Origin: Pohlia nutans
Lineage: Eukaryota > Streptophyta > Bryopsida > Bryales > Mniaceae
Direction of reading: 5' to 3'
Length of the DNA: 64,000 nt
Assembly: GCA_022496805.1 (NCBI GenBank)
Contig: CM040088.1
Location: forward strand, 28,588,452 to 28,652,451
In this document: piece by piece, positions 1 through 12,425 of the stretch
How the letters are laid out: the number at the start of each line of letters is the position of its first letter
Position numbering within the stretch: position 1 is the stretch's first letter
The notes under the pieces: model-generated
The model's database searches: none
Seen by the model: only the letters and a program-made list of their open reading frames with translations
What the model was told of the DNA's origin: nothing
Program-made: the position numbers and the translations under genes

Positions 1-331
1 TTTTGGAGTTCCCGATGGCTTCCTTTATGGCAGATGAGGTTTTCAAACGAATCGAGCTTGAAGTTCTCTTGATGTTGCTGTACACCATTGTTTTCCTGAA
101 CGTCGTCTTCGCTGCAAACGGAATGCCACAAAGAAAAACGCACGCTGAGTTGGGCGTCACGGTCCCCATCCCCTTGAAAACCTCCATGAACTTCTCGGCG
201 TTTCGCCGCAATTGCGCCTTGATGACCACGTCGTGGCCCTTGCGCGATAGGGGCGTGCCCTCCATGCCCAATTCCTCCAGCCGATGGCCGAACCGTGAAC
301 GGTAGGTTTTTGTTTCCTCTGTTTTCAGGAT
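1..331 (-). CDS. Partial exon of a P-loop protein, cut by the window edge
   Basis: The minus strand is open for 110 codons, from an acceptor-like cag at 332-334 to the left edge, in a GC-rich island next to AT-rich DNA. The peptide contains HRLEELGMEGTPLSRKGHDV, then a run resembling a Walker A loop, CGIPFAAKTTFRKTM. In that run an Ala stands where GxxxxGK[ST] would have Gly. An in-frame TAG lies just upstream of the proposed acceptor, so this should be an internal exon unless the gene is broken. The layout recalls the P-loop region of large plant ROCO/NB-type NTPases, but that is inference from one motif. The plus strand also has a 100-codon frame here, which I take to be the shadow. Confidence 0.35.
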   Translation of the reverse strand, partial: MLKTEETKTYRSRFGHRLEELGMEGTPLSRKGHDVVIKAQLRRNAEKFMEVFKGMGTVTPNSACVFLCGIPFAAKTTFRKTMVYSNIKRTSSSIRLKTSSAIKEAIGNSK

Positions 332-750
332 CTGGTGCTATTTTGTGAAACGAGTTTTGCTAATCTGGTCAATAGTACTGACGGTGTGTTGTTACTTCAG
401 ATTTTTGATATTCTAGGGTTTGCAAATGTTTTACGTTGAAGTCGCTGGGGATTTGAGAGAACGGCGTTGTTAGCAGTAATTTTACTTAGAATTGAGTTAG
501 GTGACGTTCGTACAATCGTTCTTATGGAATTAGGCTTAGTGTGATGTGTTTGTACATGATTTATTATATGTGGCGGATTTTTGAGTCTGAATTCTTATTA
601 ATGGAGTCAAGGGAGCTCTCTTGAAACAATTTTAGGGTTTTTCTACGAGCTTTTTGTCAATGAGTAGTGCAAAAAAGTTGTTTGAAGATCTCTTGCTCGT
701 TGTGCAGATGAGACGAATCGAAGAGCCTGAAGACCCAGAAGAAGAAGAAT
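332..750. other. No gene seen
   Basis: AT-rich DNA between the left-edge exon and the minisatellite. I see no exon with supporting splice sites. It would be intron of the minus-strand gene. Confidence 0.5.
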
Positions 751-1333
751 AGGCATATGCATAACCCCCATCACTTGATATTTTAACAAGTGATAGGGGG
801 TTAGGCGTATGCCTAACTCTCGCATATTTTATTTTGCTATATAATGGAAGCGTTGGTGGATTAGGCGTATGCCTAACCCTCTGGCATTTTATTTTGTTGG
901 AATTTTTAAGTGTTGGAAGATTAGGCTTATGCCTAATCCTATAATTATTCTATTTTGTTGAAAATTATAAGTGTTGGGAATCACGCATGTGCCTTACCCT
1001 CAGACATTTTATTTTATTGAAAATTGTAAGTGTTTGGGGGCTAGGCATATGCCTAACCCTCTTGATATTTTATTTTCCTGTGACATCCAAGTATTTCAAG
1101 GTTAGCATATGTATACCTTGGCTCCGATATTATGTTTTGCTATTAGATGCAGTTTTTGGGGGATTAGGCATACGTCTAACCCCCTAAATCACTATAATAA
1201 TTATTTTTAATTCCAGGTGTTGGAGCGTTGGACATATGCATAACCTATTAACCTCCCATTACTTGGTATTTCAAAAATTAGTTATAGAGTTATAGTGATA
1301 GAAGTTATAGAAGTTGGGCGTATGTTTAACCCC
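751..1333. repeat. Minisatellite, about 60-bp units with palindromic core
   Basis: About nine or ten degenerate units follow each other at roughly 60-bp spacing. Each has a core close to TTAGGCATATGCCTAA, which is its own reverse complement, followed by AACCCTC and a T-rich tail around CATTTTATTTTGTTG. The clearest cores are near 751, 801, 860, 920, 1042 and 1165. Units at the right end (about 1230 and 1315) are more diverged. No reading frame is conserved between units. Confidence 0.8.
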
Positions 1334-2640
1334 TTCACTTAGTAGTTTACACAATAATTGCAAGTGATGGACCCTAGTATAAATCTTGTTCAATGTGATA
1401 GGTCTTTTATAACTAAATATCCGTTCCAGTGACTTGTCTTTAGTGACTCAAAATCAATTTTGAATCACTACAGACAAGTCACAACAAACATTTAGTCATT
1501 AATGAATGTCACATCAGACAAAATTTGTACTAGTGGAGGGTTAGACATATAGTATATACATGAAAACATATAAAATCTACAACACTCCAAAAGCATAAAC
1601 CTAAACTCTAAAAAATCTAAAAACATAATTTGAAAAAACTTAAATAACTGCATGGAGGTCAAACTTTGCCAATGGTTTAATTCAAGAATTACATTATTTT
1701 TCGGCATATATTTCTAGAGCATATTTATGCTTTTCTCATTCATACACTGTTCTACCAAAAAATTTACAATGTGCAATTTTAGAGGGGCATGTGCACTTTT
1801 AACGAAATGGGTGTTGAACACCGATAAGAGGAAACCATTGACACTGAAGAAACCAATGAATGATGCTCATATGACTACTTGAAAGAAAGACCAACTAAAG
1901 TGAGTAGCATGCATTTCCAGACTTAACTAACTTCTTATGTAGCACTCCAAACGGGTGTGCCAATTGAATTCCATCCAGTTTCTTCCTGTACTACAAGGTA
2001 TCCTCTCCATGCATCAAGCTGATTGTATTTTGGAAATATCACGATTCGGAGCACTTGTGCATCATGATTGAGAATGCATATATACTTGAGAACATTTTTA
2101 CAGAAGGATAATCAACAGGACGAGACAAAGTTCTGAAAAATGAAATATAACGAACCACGGCATGAGAATTTAAGAACAGGAGAAGGTGCACACCTAAGCA
2201 AAAAGGCAAGAGATCCGAAAGCTCTGGAAACCCTGCATTTCAACAGACTCAGTAACTATCCAAGTGAACGTACATTCCGACGGCGATATCTGTCGTGAAT
2301 GATTTGAGATCATGTGCTAAGTTGTGTGCAGCACTAGGCGATATATTTTTTAAAGGTTCCAGGCTGCAAGGCACACGAAAAGGAGTAAAAACCACGCCTC
2401 TGAAAAATTGTGTTCAATATGTGAAATTGTTTTGTTCTTTTATACATTGGACTTGCCCCTTTTGTTCATATATATATATAGCACGCTCAAAAAGTCAAAA
2501 GTCAACCCACAAGAATTGATCAAAAGATTTCCAAATTAAAGGAATTTTAGGAGTTAAAAAAGATTAAAAAAAATAAAATACTGTCGTATACTGGGTCAAT
2601 ATAATCTTTTTCAAGTTAGGAAGTTTTCTTCTCCGAGACT
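1334..2640. other. AT-rich intergenic DNA with one tight hairpin
   Basis: I see no gene. Positions 1429-1482 form a near-perfect hairpin: 26-nt arms starting GTGACTTGTCT and ending AGACAAGTCAC, two mismatches and a 2-nt loop. A short TA run lies near 2470. The remainder has only chance reading frames. Confidence 0.6.
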
Positions 2641-3479
2641 GCAGCCATTACAAAAGAATAGGAACATCAGCAAGTCATCAATTCACAACAGCAGAATGCC
2701 CTTCAATCAAGAGAAGATTCAGTTTGAATATCAAGAATGAGAAAACCAATCACATTGCATGATAGCAAAGAGAGGGAAGAAAGTCTCAAATTCTCTATCC
2801 CTATAAAAGTTGATGGAAGAGAGAAAAAAAACGCAACCATACCTGGCAACTTCATGCAGCACATTGCATAAAAGATCCAGCAGGCATCTCGCTCATGTGC
2901 ACCAGCAAACATTTAGACCTGCAAAGCAAATGCATCATCAACCTCACGCAATTGTAGAGAATAATTGTCTAAGGCCACGCATCTTTGAATAGAAATGGGG
3001 TTGTCTACTATTGGTTGACAACCTCACACTTTGGATGATTCATAAATAGTGATAAAAATTCGAACTCAACAGATTTGGCTCTTGTACCCAAAATGACCTC
3101 TCCATAGGTCAAGAATCACTCCTACACTTATTTTGGTGTATATTTCTCTGCCAATTGAGAGATCATGGGGGTGTAGATCCATACCAGTATAGGACAGACA
3201 TTTGTAGATGTGACTGGAATATTTCAGGGCTCATTGTTCTCCAGGTCGCGTCCTGATATTTAGGCACTGGTACTTGCTAAATCGTACACATGATAGGTAT
3301 CAAAAGATTACGAAATAATTACATCAGACTGGACTTCACGATATACTAAAACTAGATACGAGGAATGCAGTGAACTTGGTAGTTCTCGTACATGTAAACG
3401 GAAATACGTTCAACTTAAACAAAACAAGCACCGGACACCGGACACCAACTATATCATAAGTACTTGATTTGTCACTCAC

Positions 3480-4927
3480 CACAACGAGATTCTGGCAATA
3501 ATATTGGAGTCTATGTAGAGTAATGTCCTCCTCACACACCTAAAAGGTGGAAATACCTAATTCCGTCCAAGACTAGATAATAGATACTTCCACCTTGTAG
3601 ATGGCAATATATATGGAAATATAAAGTTGTGAAGGCATTAATTACCTGGCCATTACGTATTCCGCGGCAGAATTTCAAAGCTTGAACAGGCTGTCCTCAA
3701 TCACACCGTCACTTGCCAACGAAGCAAGGTATAATTTTCTGTAATAAATTAAAGTTGTCTTCCCCTTTGCTCACGTCGGTAGCAGATGCTTCAAATAGCT
3801 CTTTCTCTAAAATGGAGACTGCATCTGCAAAAGCCTGATTCAAGCAACATAAAACATATATAACTTGTTCAACATAAAATAAAACTCTTAGTTCTGCAGT
3901 TGCAATACATAAAAGGAAGCAGCTGCACCATGTAAAGCTTCATGGAATACAAATCTTAAACTCCAGTACATAAGATTGATCAATTTGCGGTCAATTCCGC
4001 ACCATTACACTCTACTACCTCATGTTGCATGAAAATGAAACATGCCTGTTAATAAGTACACCACATGGCCTTAAGGGTTTGATGCCATGTGCAATCCACT
4101 AGAATTGGCCGAAGCTAGCTGAGTCAAGACTTATGCTCTGAGAATGGACGCAATTTGAAATCCCAAATACTGAGGCCAAGGCTAGTACTTTGATTATGGG
4201 GCATACAATCACACATGGCTGGATTTGGAAAAAAAATGACAGAACCATGCGGCAAACTCCAGAATCAGGGGAAAAGAGAGATTACCTGGATCAGTCAGAC
4301 CACTCTCACAGCAGTGGTCAACTAAAGAACCTTAAACTGTCAAATTGATTCAAGCCATTTCAAACCATGTACACAGTAGTAGTGTTGCCATCGTGTTCGC
4401 CATAGCAAACCACACAATTATGAAGGCTTTGACCTAAAACTGATCACAGTACCCACAGAAAAGACTTGAAAAAACTAGCGAGGAATTCCGCTACAGCTTG
4501 ATCTGATGATTTCGAACTCTAATAATGATTCACTGGAAAGAGAGTGATGTTTTTCTGAGGATTTGGTTGTTTGAGCTCCCTGAATCGCTCGCGCAGGCAT
4601 TGCTGCTAAACCCAGCGTGGACTAAGTTACCATGACATGCCAGTGTTGGTGCCGATCGCCCACGTCTCGTGAGACAATGATATCCACGCCTCTCTCGCCC
4701 ACGGCTCGTGAGACAATGATACCCACGTCTCTCTCGCTAAGAAGGAAAACAACCAGTTTGAGAAACCGCTTATACAGCTGCAGTTCGCGAACAACTCCTC
4801 CATTCAAAGTCGCACTCTCCAACTGAAGGTCGCACTGTCCAACAAGCTCAGCGCAAGAAAGCAGAGAATCAGCAGCCGACAACCCTAGAGAGCACACTGA
4901 GGCAATGGCGGCTTGCATGGCCTGCAT
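3480..4927 (-). CDS. Possible minus-strand gene or pseudogene, unidentified
   Basis: Three pieces hint at a minus-strand gene. (1) An ATG at 4927 opens a frame of 101 codons with an Ala/Ser-rich start (MQAMQAAIASVCSLGLSAAD) that could be an organelle-targeting peptide. Its 3' part holds a short tandem duplication (about 4665-4735). (2) At 3834-3646, between cag and gtaatt, stretches such as AFADAVSILEKELFEAS, YLASLASDGVIED and ALKFCRGIRNGQ look protein-like but sit in different frames. (3) At 3539-3480 a 60-nt exon candidate is bounded by ttttag and gtgagt and reads VCEEDITLHRLQYYCQNLVV. The frame breaks in piece 2 suggest decay, or very small introns. I do not recognise the product. Confidence 0.22.
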
Positions 4928-7854
4928 GTCTGAGGGCGACCCTCAACCCCCGACTCACACTAGTCACATAATTACCCCACTCACACTAGTATGAATAGTA
5001 CAGTATTCCATATATTTCCTTTCCCCCATCAAATACCCTCCGTTTGCTCATGCACATCCAAAATTTACGCCAAGTGACTTCCTTGGGATTGTATATCAAT
5101 TTTCAGAAGAATGTAATGCATATATCACATGATTACAAGGTTTGGTCATGGGTTGTTTTTCAAATATTTTTAGCACAATCAAAGGGTCATTTACTACAAA
5201 GTTCTAATATATTGTAGAACCACAATTACCATTTGAAATTACAGGAGCATGGAGTGATGAATTATATTTGGGTTCTCACAAAAAATGGAGATCTAAAACT
5301 AAATACAACAACGATGGTTCATTTCCAAAGATTCATCTTTGGGTGAAGTGCCTTGTTAGTGACTCGTTGGTGACTTGGTGAGCTGGTGGTTGTGACTCGT
5401 CGTCATTGATTGTTACATTGCATAAAATGTGCAATTGCAAAGATTTCGAAATAATTTATGGAATATTCCAAAATATTCCAAATAATTTAAAATACGAACA
5501 GAAGATTCCAAACGGATTATGTAAACATTTCATTTCAAAAATATCTAAACATTTTCCGTAATCATCATATAATATTAATGATGCAGTAATGCCAAACATT
5601 TCACATACTGTACGCATTTCTTATGACAAATGTGACGCCTTGGTGTGAAAATGCCCTCCAGGTCATCAACCTCCGTGACCATCATGTCCCAAGTTCTTTT
5701 TTGTTGACGTTTTAGTTTTTTCCACCTAATTGCATTAGAAAAAAACATACACCATGATTGGCATTTTTCTAAAACATTGATAGGATGAGCTTTTAATTTG
5801 GAGATCAATACTCATTCCACACTGAGCTGACCGAACTTGGAAAATCAGCCTTGGTCCTATAGGGGTTAAGGGTTAAGCCAAGATGTTTATATTTGTACTT
5901 TTAGCAGTTTTGATTAGGTCTGATGTAGATTTTCTTTTGTTATGATTTATTTGTTTTTTGACTAACACACGCAATGTTTTTTATTGATTTTGTTGATAAA
6001 AATTTGGTTCACGGTTTGAACTATGATTTCCACAATATGATGAATTGAATTTGTCATTTTAAATTGATGAATCTTTAGTACTTTAGAGGTTAATAATTTA
6101 GAGGCTAAAACGATGAATCCTCCATCTCTTTAAGGTTAATACTTTAGAGGTTAAAATGATGAATCCTTCGTTCTTTTGAGGTGCCCATTTTTTGAGGGAA
6201 AAAAAACAAAGAATGACACTTTTTTTTATCGAATCATCTTGGTACGCCTATAGCTTAATATCACTAATATAAATATGATTGCAATCAAGGATAAACAAGG
6301 ATTTGTTGATCATAGATTATACAATCGAATAGACATACTACAATTATCAGTGAATCCAAACCTTATCCAAGCGATTTACTCGGTTTGTATTAATTTTGAG
6401 CATTTCAATGCTTGTTAGGAAATACCATAGTTAATTGTTAGAATCGGTAAAATATAATTATAAGAAGAGAAGCTCAAATCTATAGAATCTGACTTGTGGT
6501 GAATCAAAGGCCAAAATGCACGAGCCTAGGTTTCAATAAGATTGATCATTGAGGGCAAATCCAGTGTGTACATTGTCTTCTCCTACCTCTCCCTCTCTAA
6601 AACCTCCTACTTCACGTATCACTGACTATTGCGTTGGTTGATTGGAATCAACATGCTCCAGGTCATGTCAAAATCGTAATTGCCACTGCCACCATAAACA
6701 CTACAAACAAAACCCACATCAACCTATATTTATCATGGGCACCACTATGATCTCCATGGCCATGCATCCACGCATGATTGACAAAACTAGCCTCGCCGTG
6801 AGCAAAACCATCGTACCAAAACACGCAAGAATGGGATTGATGGCCAAAACCAACACTCAACCACGGTGTGTCTATAGGAACACAAACACTACTAGCACTA
6901 CAACCACCATCGGAAAAGACATGAACATCCCAAGAGCCATCATTTGCAAGGTGAAAAAATCACCTTCAAGCTAGTCAATGTTGCCACTCCTAGGGATTGA
7001 TTGGTTTAATCCATGAAGTCTAAGATGAAGACCACCTATCTTAGCATAATTTTCATTTTTTATGTCATCATTTGCAACAATACAAGGAAAACCACATGAA
7101 TTTGGGTCATACCATCATACGGAATGGACAACAATATGACGAACATCAATATACAGAATGACAACCAACAAGGATGATGAACACTACTAAACAATGTGGG
7201 AATGAAAAACCTACATATGACTATGACCCCAAAAAATTCTTTCTGCGCTGGCCCGGAAAACACGGGCCCCGAGAAATGCGGAGACGGAAATTTTGTAGGG
7301 GGTACACGTATTTTGAGAGGGGGTACACGTCACTATGGGGGTCCTGAAATTACGGAAATGGGGATCCACGTATATTATTGAATTATTAGGAGGGGCCACG
7401 TGTCACAAGCTGAAGGGTCCACGTGAAAGCCCTGAATGCAAAGCGTCTAATAGAGGAGGAGACACAGAGGAGACGAAAGCGCACACACGGCGCACACACT
7501 GCCCCAATGCGCACACACGGCGCCGCTATCATTTCAGGCGCTGGAATCAATCGGTGTTTGCACGCATCGTTAGATCACGATTGGCAAGCAGTCGATCAAT
7601 TTGTCGCTGACTGGCTGTTTTTGGAGCTGTGTTTTTTGATGCGTTTTGGTTAAATATGGAGCATTTGGCACGGCTATTGCGACATTGCGAGGAGCGAGAA
7701 CGGCTTCAAGGGGCCAAATTAGGGTTTGGGATCGATCATAACACACAATTCGCTATTTACGCACTTGGCCATATAATCATGCACTTGGTCCCCAAGCGCA
7801 TAATTTTTTTTTTTAACTTTTTTTTTTTAAAACACGACAATTATTGTCTTTCTT
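4928..7854. other. Intergenic DNA; one solo TTAA-family terminus, GC-rich patch
   Basis: No supported gene. Positions 5853-5869 match the right-hand terminus of the TTAA element family (ends AGGGGTTAA), without a recognisable partner. A 60-bp duplication around TACTTTAGAGGTTAA lies at about 6070-6170. Positions 7290-7560 are GC-richer, with several ACGT cores including CACGTG near 7397 and 7421 and a repeat of GCGCACACACGGCGC near 7480-7535. This could be promoter-like, but I see no convincing exon after it. The 110-codon frame at 6642-6974 is Thr/His-rich without domain features. Confidence 0.5.
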
Positions 7855-8526
7855 CAATCCCTTACATTGTAAACAAATAATTGTTTTAATAATTTTTTAT
7901 TCTTATCTTTATCTTTTTTTTTATCTTTTTTTTTTATCTTGATTTCTTTCTTGTCTTCTTTTTTGTCTCCCTCTTGTCTTTCTTTTGTCTTCCTTTTTGT
8001 CTTCCTTGTCTTTTTTTTCTTCTACTTTCTCTTCAGTTGTGGCTGCTGAACCCTAAACAATGGGAGCAAACCCAAAAGAGAAAAAAAAAAAAAAACGCTT
8101 TTTTTTATTTTTTTATTTTTTAAGGTTGGCCATGGGGTGCTGCTGAACCCTAAATGGCGGCCGCCCAAAAAATAATAATAATAATTTGAAAATTTTCTAT
8201 TTTAAACCGCAGGGGTGCGCGGCCACGCACCCTAAGACCCTCCCATCTCCCTCATTTCCATCTTCATCTCCCTCTTCATCTCCCTCTCCATCTTCATCTC
8301 CATCTCTATGTTCATCTCCGCTCCATCTCCCTCCCCTCTCCTCGTATATATAGGGGAGAGGAGAGGGTCTCTTCCATTCACTCTCCCACTCCCTCTCCCT
8401 CCCCTCTCCTTTCCCCTATATATATGAGGAGAGGGAAGAGGGAGAAGAGAGATGGGAGGGTCTTAGGGTGCGCGGCCGCGCACCCAAGGCTAAAAATAGC
8501 AATTTTTATAAAAAAACCCCCCCAAT

Positions 8527-8587
<61 letters not shown>

Positions 8588-8734
8588 TTTTTTGGGCGGC
8601 CGCCATTTAGGGTTCAGCAGCACTCCACGGCCAACCAAAAGAATTTTTTTTTTATTTTTTTATTTTTTATTTTTTTGGCGGCTGCCATTCGGGTTCAGCA
8701 GCACCCTATGGTCAATCCATTTTATTTATTTTGA

Positions 8735-8767
<33 letters not shown>

Positions 8768-9018
8768 TTATTTTTTGGGGGGGGGAATTGCTCCCATTGT
8801 TTAGGATTCAGCAGCCACAACTAAAGAAAATGTAGAAGAATAAAAAGACAAGGAAGACAAAAAGGAAGACAAGAAGAAAGACAAAAGAAAGACAAGAGGG
8901 AGACAAGAAAGAAGACAGGAAAGAAATTAAGATAAAAAAGAAAAGATAAAAGAAAAGATAAAGATAAGAATAAAAAAATAATTAAAATAATTATTTATTT
9001 ACAATTTAAGTGATTGTA
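7855..9018. mobile_element. Foldback element: 1.16-kb inverted repeat
   Basis: The left arm (about 7855-8345) and right arm (about 8405-9018) are reverse complements with small gaps. Matching landmarks in mirrored order are CAATC(C/A)CTTA with a TTGTAAA(C/T)AAATAATT stretch at both outer ends, TCTTTCTTGTCTTC-type pyrimidine runs against GAAGACAAG-type purine runs, GGCTGCTGAACCCTAAA against its complement, GGCGGCCGCC on both sides, and GGTGCGCGGCC with TCTTAGGGTGCGCG. The centre is pyrimidine-rich, with TATATATA on both sides of the axis. No open frame is believable. It may be a foldback transposon or a locus making a long hairpin RNA. Confidence 0.85.
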
Positions 9019-12000
9019 GAATGACAGCATTGATGTTTTTAGAGAACTGTTTGTAGAGGGTTGATGTGAGTGAGTGAGGTTGTGTGAGTGAGGCTGTGTG
9101 AGTGTGTATAAGTGAGGTTGTGTGTGTGTGAGTGAGATCGAGGGTCGAGTGAAGGTTTCTCAGATTCAAGTTAGGGTTTTTGTGACACTCGTGATTTGTT
9201 TCTCTGTTTCTGCCAGGGCTTCAAAGTGCAGGGGGCTGAAGATCGGAGATCGTGTGCTCTAGCTGAATGTGTGAGTCTCATCCATTCTTCTTTCTGGCGT
9301 TCTCCACTCAATTCGGGTCTTCAGTTGAAGAAACAATTGACTTAGAGGTGGCTAACTTAACTTTTTTCTTGATTCCACCAGTTTTGTTTCAACGCCATTC
9401 GTTTTCTGACTGGATGATTGCCCACATGACAAGTTTGCATTTTGTAGTCGGATCAAGAGCTTGAGTTTTGGGGAAAATACATCAAGAACAAATTTAGTGA
9501 CGTTGATGAACAAGAAGAGTGAAAGTTGTGTGTCATGTACTTTTCTTGCAATTCTTTGATCATTGACTTGATTTCTGTATGTATGTGCAGGCTCAAAACT
9601 GATGCAGCTTGTGGGATCTTGTTACAATGGTGCTAGTTTTTTTGGCTTTTAAGAAAAAATTGGCTTAAATTTTTATTTTTGACACGTGGCACCTCCAGAA
9701 GGGGGTCCATGTGGCACCGAATTAAATTAGGAGGAGAAAATTTAAATGTGAATGGCTCAATGTGAGACAATTACATACTATGACACCAAAAGCAATAAAA
9801 AATTTGTTTTGTATTTGGGTTTTTGGTAACCCACATATACAAGGTGTTTGGAACTTTTTTTAAATTTTTTTTTTTTCCAATTTTGCCGTAATTTGTGTTT
9901 TTGCCATGTGGCACCCCCACAAGGGAGTCCATGTGGCACAAAATAAAATAAAAAAATTCAAATCATGAAATTTTCTCTCATTTTTGCCACTGAGAGCACC
10001 TCGTGACACTATGAGGTCAGATACAATTGTCATATTACAATAGCCATAAAAGATAGTCTGTAAGCCAAGACAATTCAACAGCGTGAAAAATAAGAAGAAA
10101 TTAGCAAAGAGATAATTTTTTTTTTTTGGGGCGTCACAATTCAACGTGCAAGAGGACTTAATGAATTCGGCCATAAATCATCAACAAGACATATCACGAT
10201 AACGACAACAAGAGAGATCACAGAGACCCTAAAAACTAATCACCACGCTAAGACATATCACAATCTCAACAAGACGATCATGTAAAATTGCGAAATACAC
10301 CTTTGATGTCGTTGGAGTCGTCTGTTGGAGCCGTGTGCTACCTCCGCGCTGGAGCTCCAACACCTTGTCGGGCTCCGCTCGCTCGAAGCAGGCGATTGGC
10401 GCAGCGGTGATAGAAGAGGCGTTCCATAAGACACCACCGTTTGCGCCGCGGCTACTCCAGTGTGCTCGCACACTACAACAAAAAATTCTCGCTCACACGC
10501 CTCTTGATCCTCCAACATTCTTCTCTTGTATTTTTGTAATTCCACTATTACAGAATCGATGTTCAAATCAACAAATATTGCACTGAAATCTGCTGTATGC
10601 TGTAGTTGTTTTCGAATATGTTGTCCAACCCATCGGTCAATAGAATTTTTTTGATCCAAAACATTAAAAAAATAAATTAAAAAAAAAGATTTTCCCAAAA
10701 AATATCAAAGTTATCTGGAATCATTTTTGCCGCTTGGACTAAATTTATGGCATGTTTGGTTGATTTTTTTGGGCTGATGAGGAAAAAAAATTGAATTGCC
10801 CAAATGGAAAATTTTGAACTGCTTAGGGAATTTTTATGGGCTGCTCGAACAATACCACAGGATCCACCACGGTTTGTCCAGGCCGCATTGACGGTGGACA
10901 AAATCAAAACTCCCAATGAAGCACTTAATCATCACACCATGAGGATTTCTTGATGCAAGTCAATGATTTTTTTCTTAATTATAAATGAACATAACCATTG
11001 GAGATTGTTTTGTCATGTAATTAATTATTTTTTTGCAGTAGACCATGCAGGCTTTTTTTCTATATCTACAAAAAATTTCAAATTTTTTTGAATTTTTTTG
11101 ACAAACCCGTGATGGCTAGAAGTTGTATTTTTCTCACAATGGACTTTGGATATTTTTAGCGACGTAAGAAACTTTTTTTTACAGTAGATCATGGAGGTTT
11201 TATTTCTATATCTACAAAAAATTCAAAGTATTTTGATTTTTTTTTGACAAAATTGTGGTGGCTAGAGCTGTTTTTATTTTTTTTATAACGGACTTAGGAT
11301 TTTTTTAGCAACACCAATTTAAAAATTAAAAACTTTAATTTTTTTTAAAATTTATTCTTTAATTTTTAAATTTTTATGCCAAAATTTTAGGAACTTTTTT
11401 TTCCTTTTTTTGACAAATTTAAAGAAGAAAATTTCCAAAAAATACAAGCGTCAAAATTTATTTTTAGAAAATTGATTAAATATTCGGCACCCTACTGTTG
11501 AATCCAATCGTGTACTACAATAATTGGACTCTTCCTTTGGATCGCATTTTCTTGGATTTTTTTGGAACTTCTTTGTTCATAAGGTTCTTTAGTCCTTGCA
11601 AGGGTTCACCTTTTGTTCTCACTACATGAAAGATAAAATATTCAAAACATGTGATTCTTAAGGCGGGGCTGCTGTAGACTTCCAACTCTATACCATCATT
11701 CTTTAGGTAAAGAATTACGTGGCATGTCCAACATTCCAAAATTCGCTACAGTGATATTCATACAACAATTCTTATTCCTCGGTATAACTTCCAAGGGCTA
11801 AAAACCTTATGCTGGCAATCAAGTCATGGGATCAAAACCACTGAATGAGGAGTTTTCCAAGGAAACCAATTAAAATCCAATATTTTACAAAAGCAACCGA
11901 TTTTAGACAAGAATCCATCCAATTATTACCCATGTTTCACCTAGGTAACAACTGAGTGTCACAATTTTTATCTGAATTTTAACCTAAAACTATAAGTTTC

Positions 12001-12425
12001 AACCGGTAATTTTTCAATTCCATTCGGCTGATATTACACTAACTGCCGGATCTCCCCGTACATTGATATTCAAAACTGAATTCCACATGCTCCCCCAAAG
12101 GATTCCAATTCCAAATCCCAAGACACATGACGACAGTCCTTGCACTTCCCCAGCCCAACCCATCTCCAGCATATAATAATAACCTACTATTTATATGACC
12201 CCTAGAAAATATATTATAATAACTTATTATTATTTATATGACCCCTAGAAAAATTGTTGACCCCAAATTAATCAATCACCAACGAATGGTCCACCAATCC
12301 AAAGCTCTGATTCCCCCACCAAATCCGGAGAGAATGGAATAGTGTGGATAGGCCAGGATGAATTCCCTTATGGATGAACGTCGTTCATCCACTTCTCTCA
12401 ATGGCCGCAGTGGACCCACGAAGAC
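9019..12425. other. Intergenic DNA with local duplications
   Basis: I see no supported gene. Positions 9060-9150 are a GTGAGTGAG/TGTGTGAG simple-sequence tract. Two diverged copies of a 45-bp motif beginning CA(C/T)GTGGCACC and ending GTCCATGTGGCAC lie at about 9682-9720 and 9905-9940. A GC-rich island at about 10320-10480 carries open frames on both strands (up to 146 codons on minus) but no recognisable domain or splice context. About 140 bp is tandemly duplicated at 11033-11170 and 11173-11310 (shared TTTCTATATCTACAAAAAAT and GGCTAGA). Positions 12160-12250 repeat TATATGACCCCTAGAAAA twice. Confidence 0.55.

Noticed and set aside
6642..6974. 110-codon plus-strand frame and the opposite His-rich frame with a hydrophobic stretch
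   Set aside because: Composition-driven Thr/His runs, no splice context, no family motif; the minus frame has stops between its hydrophobic pieces.
10464..10490. CACTACAACAAAAA looks like a CACTA transposon terminus (also CACTACAAAAATT at 28721)
   Set aside because: No inverted partner, 3-bp duplication or subterminal repeats found; short A-rich matches are expected by chance.
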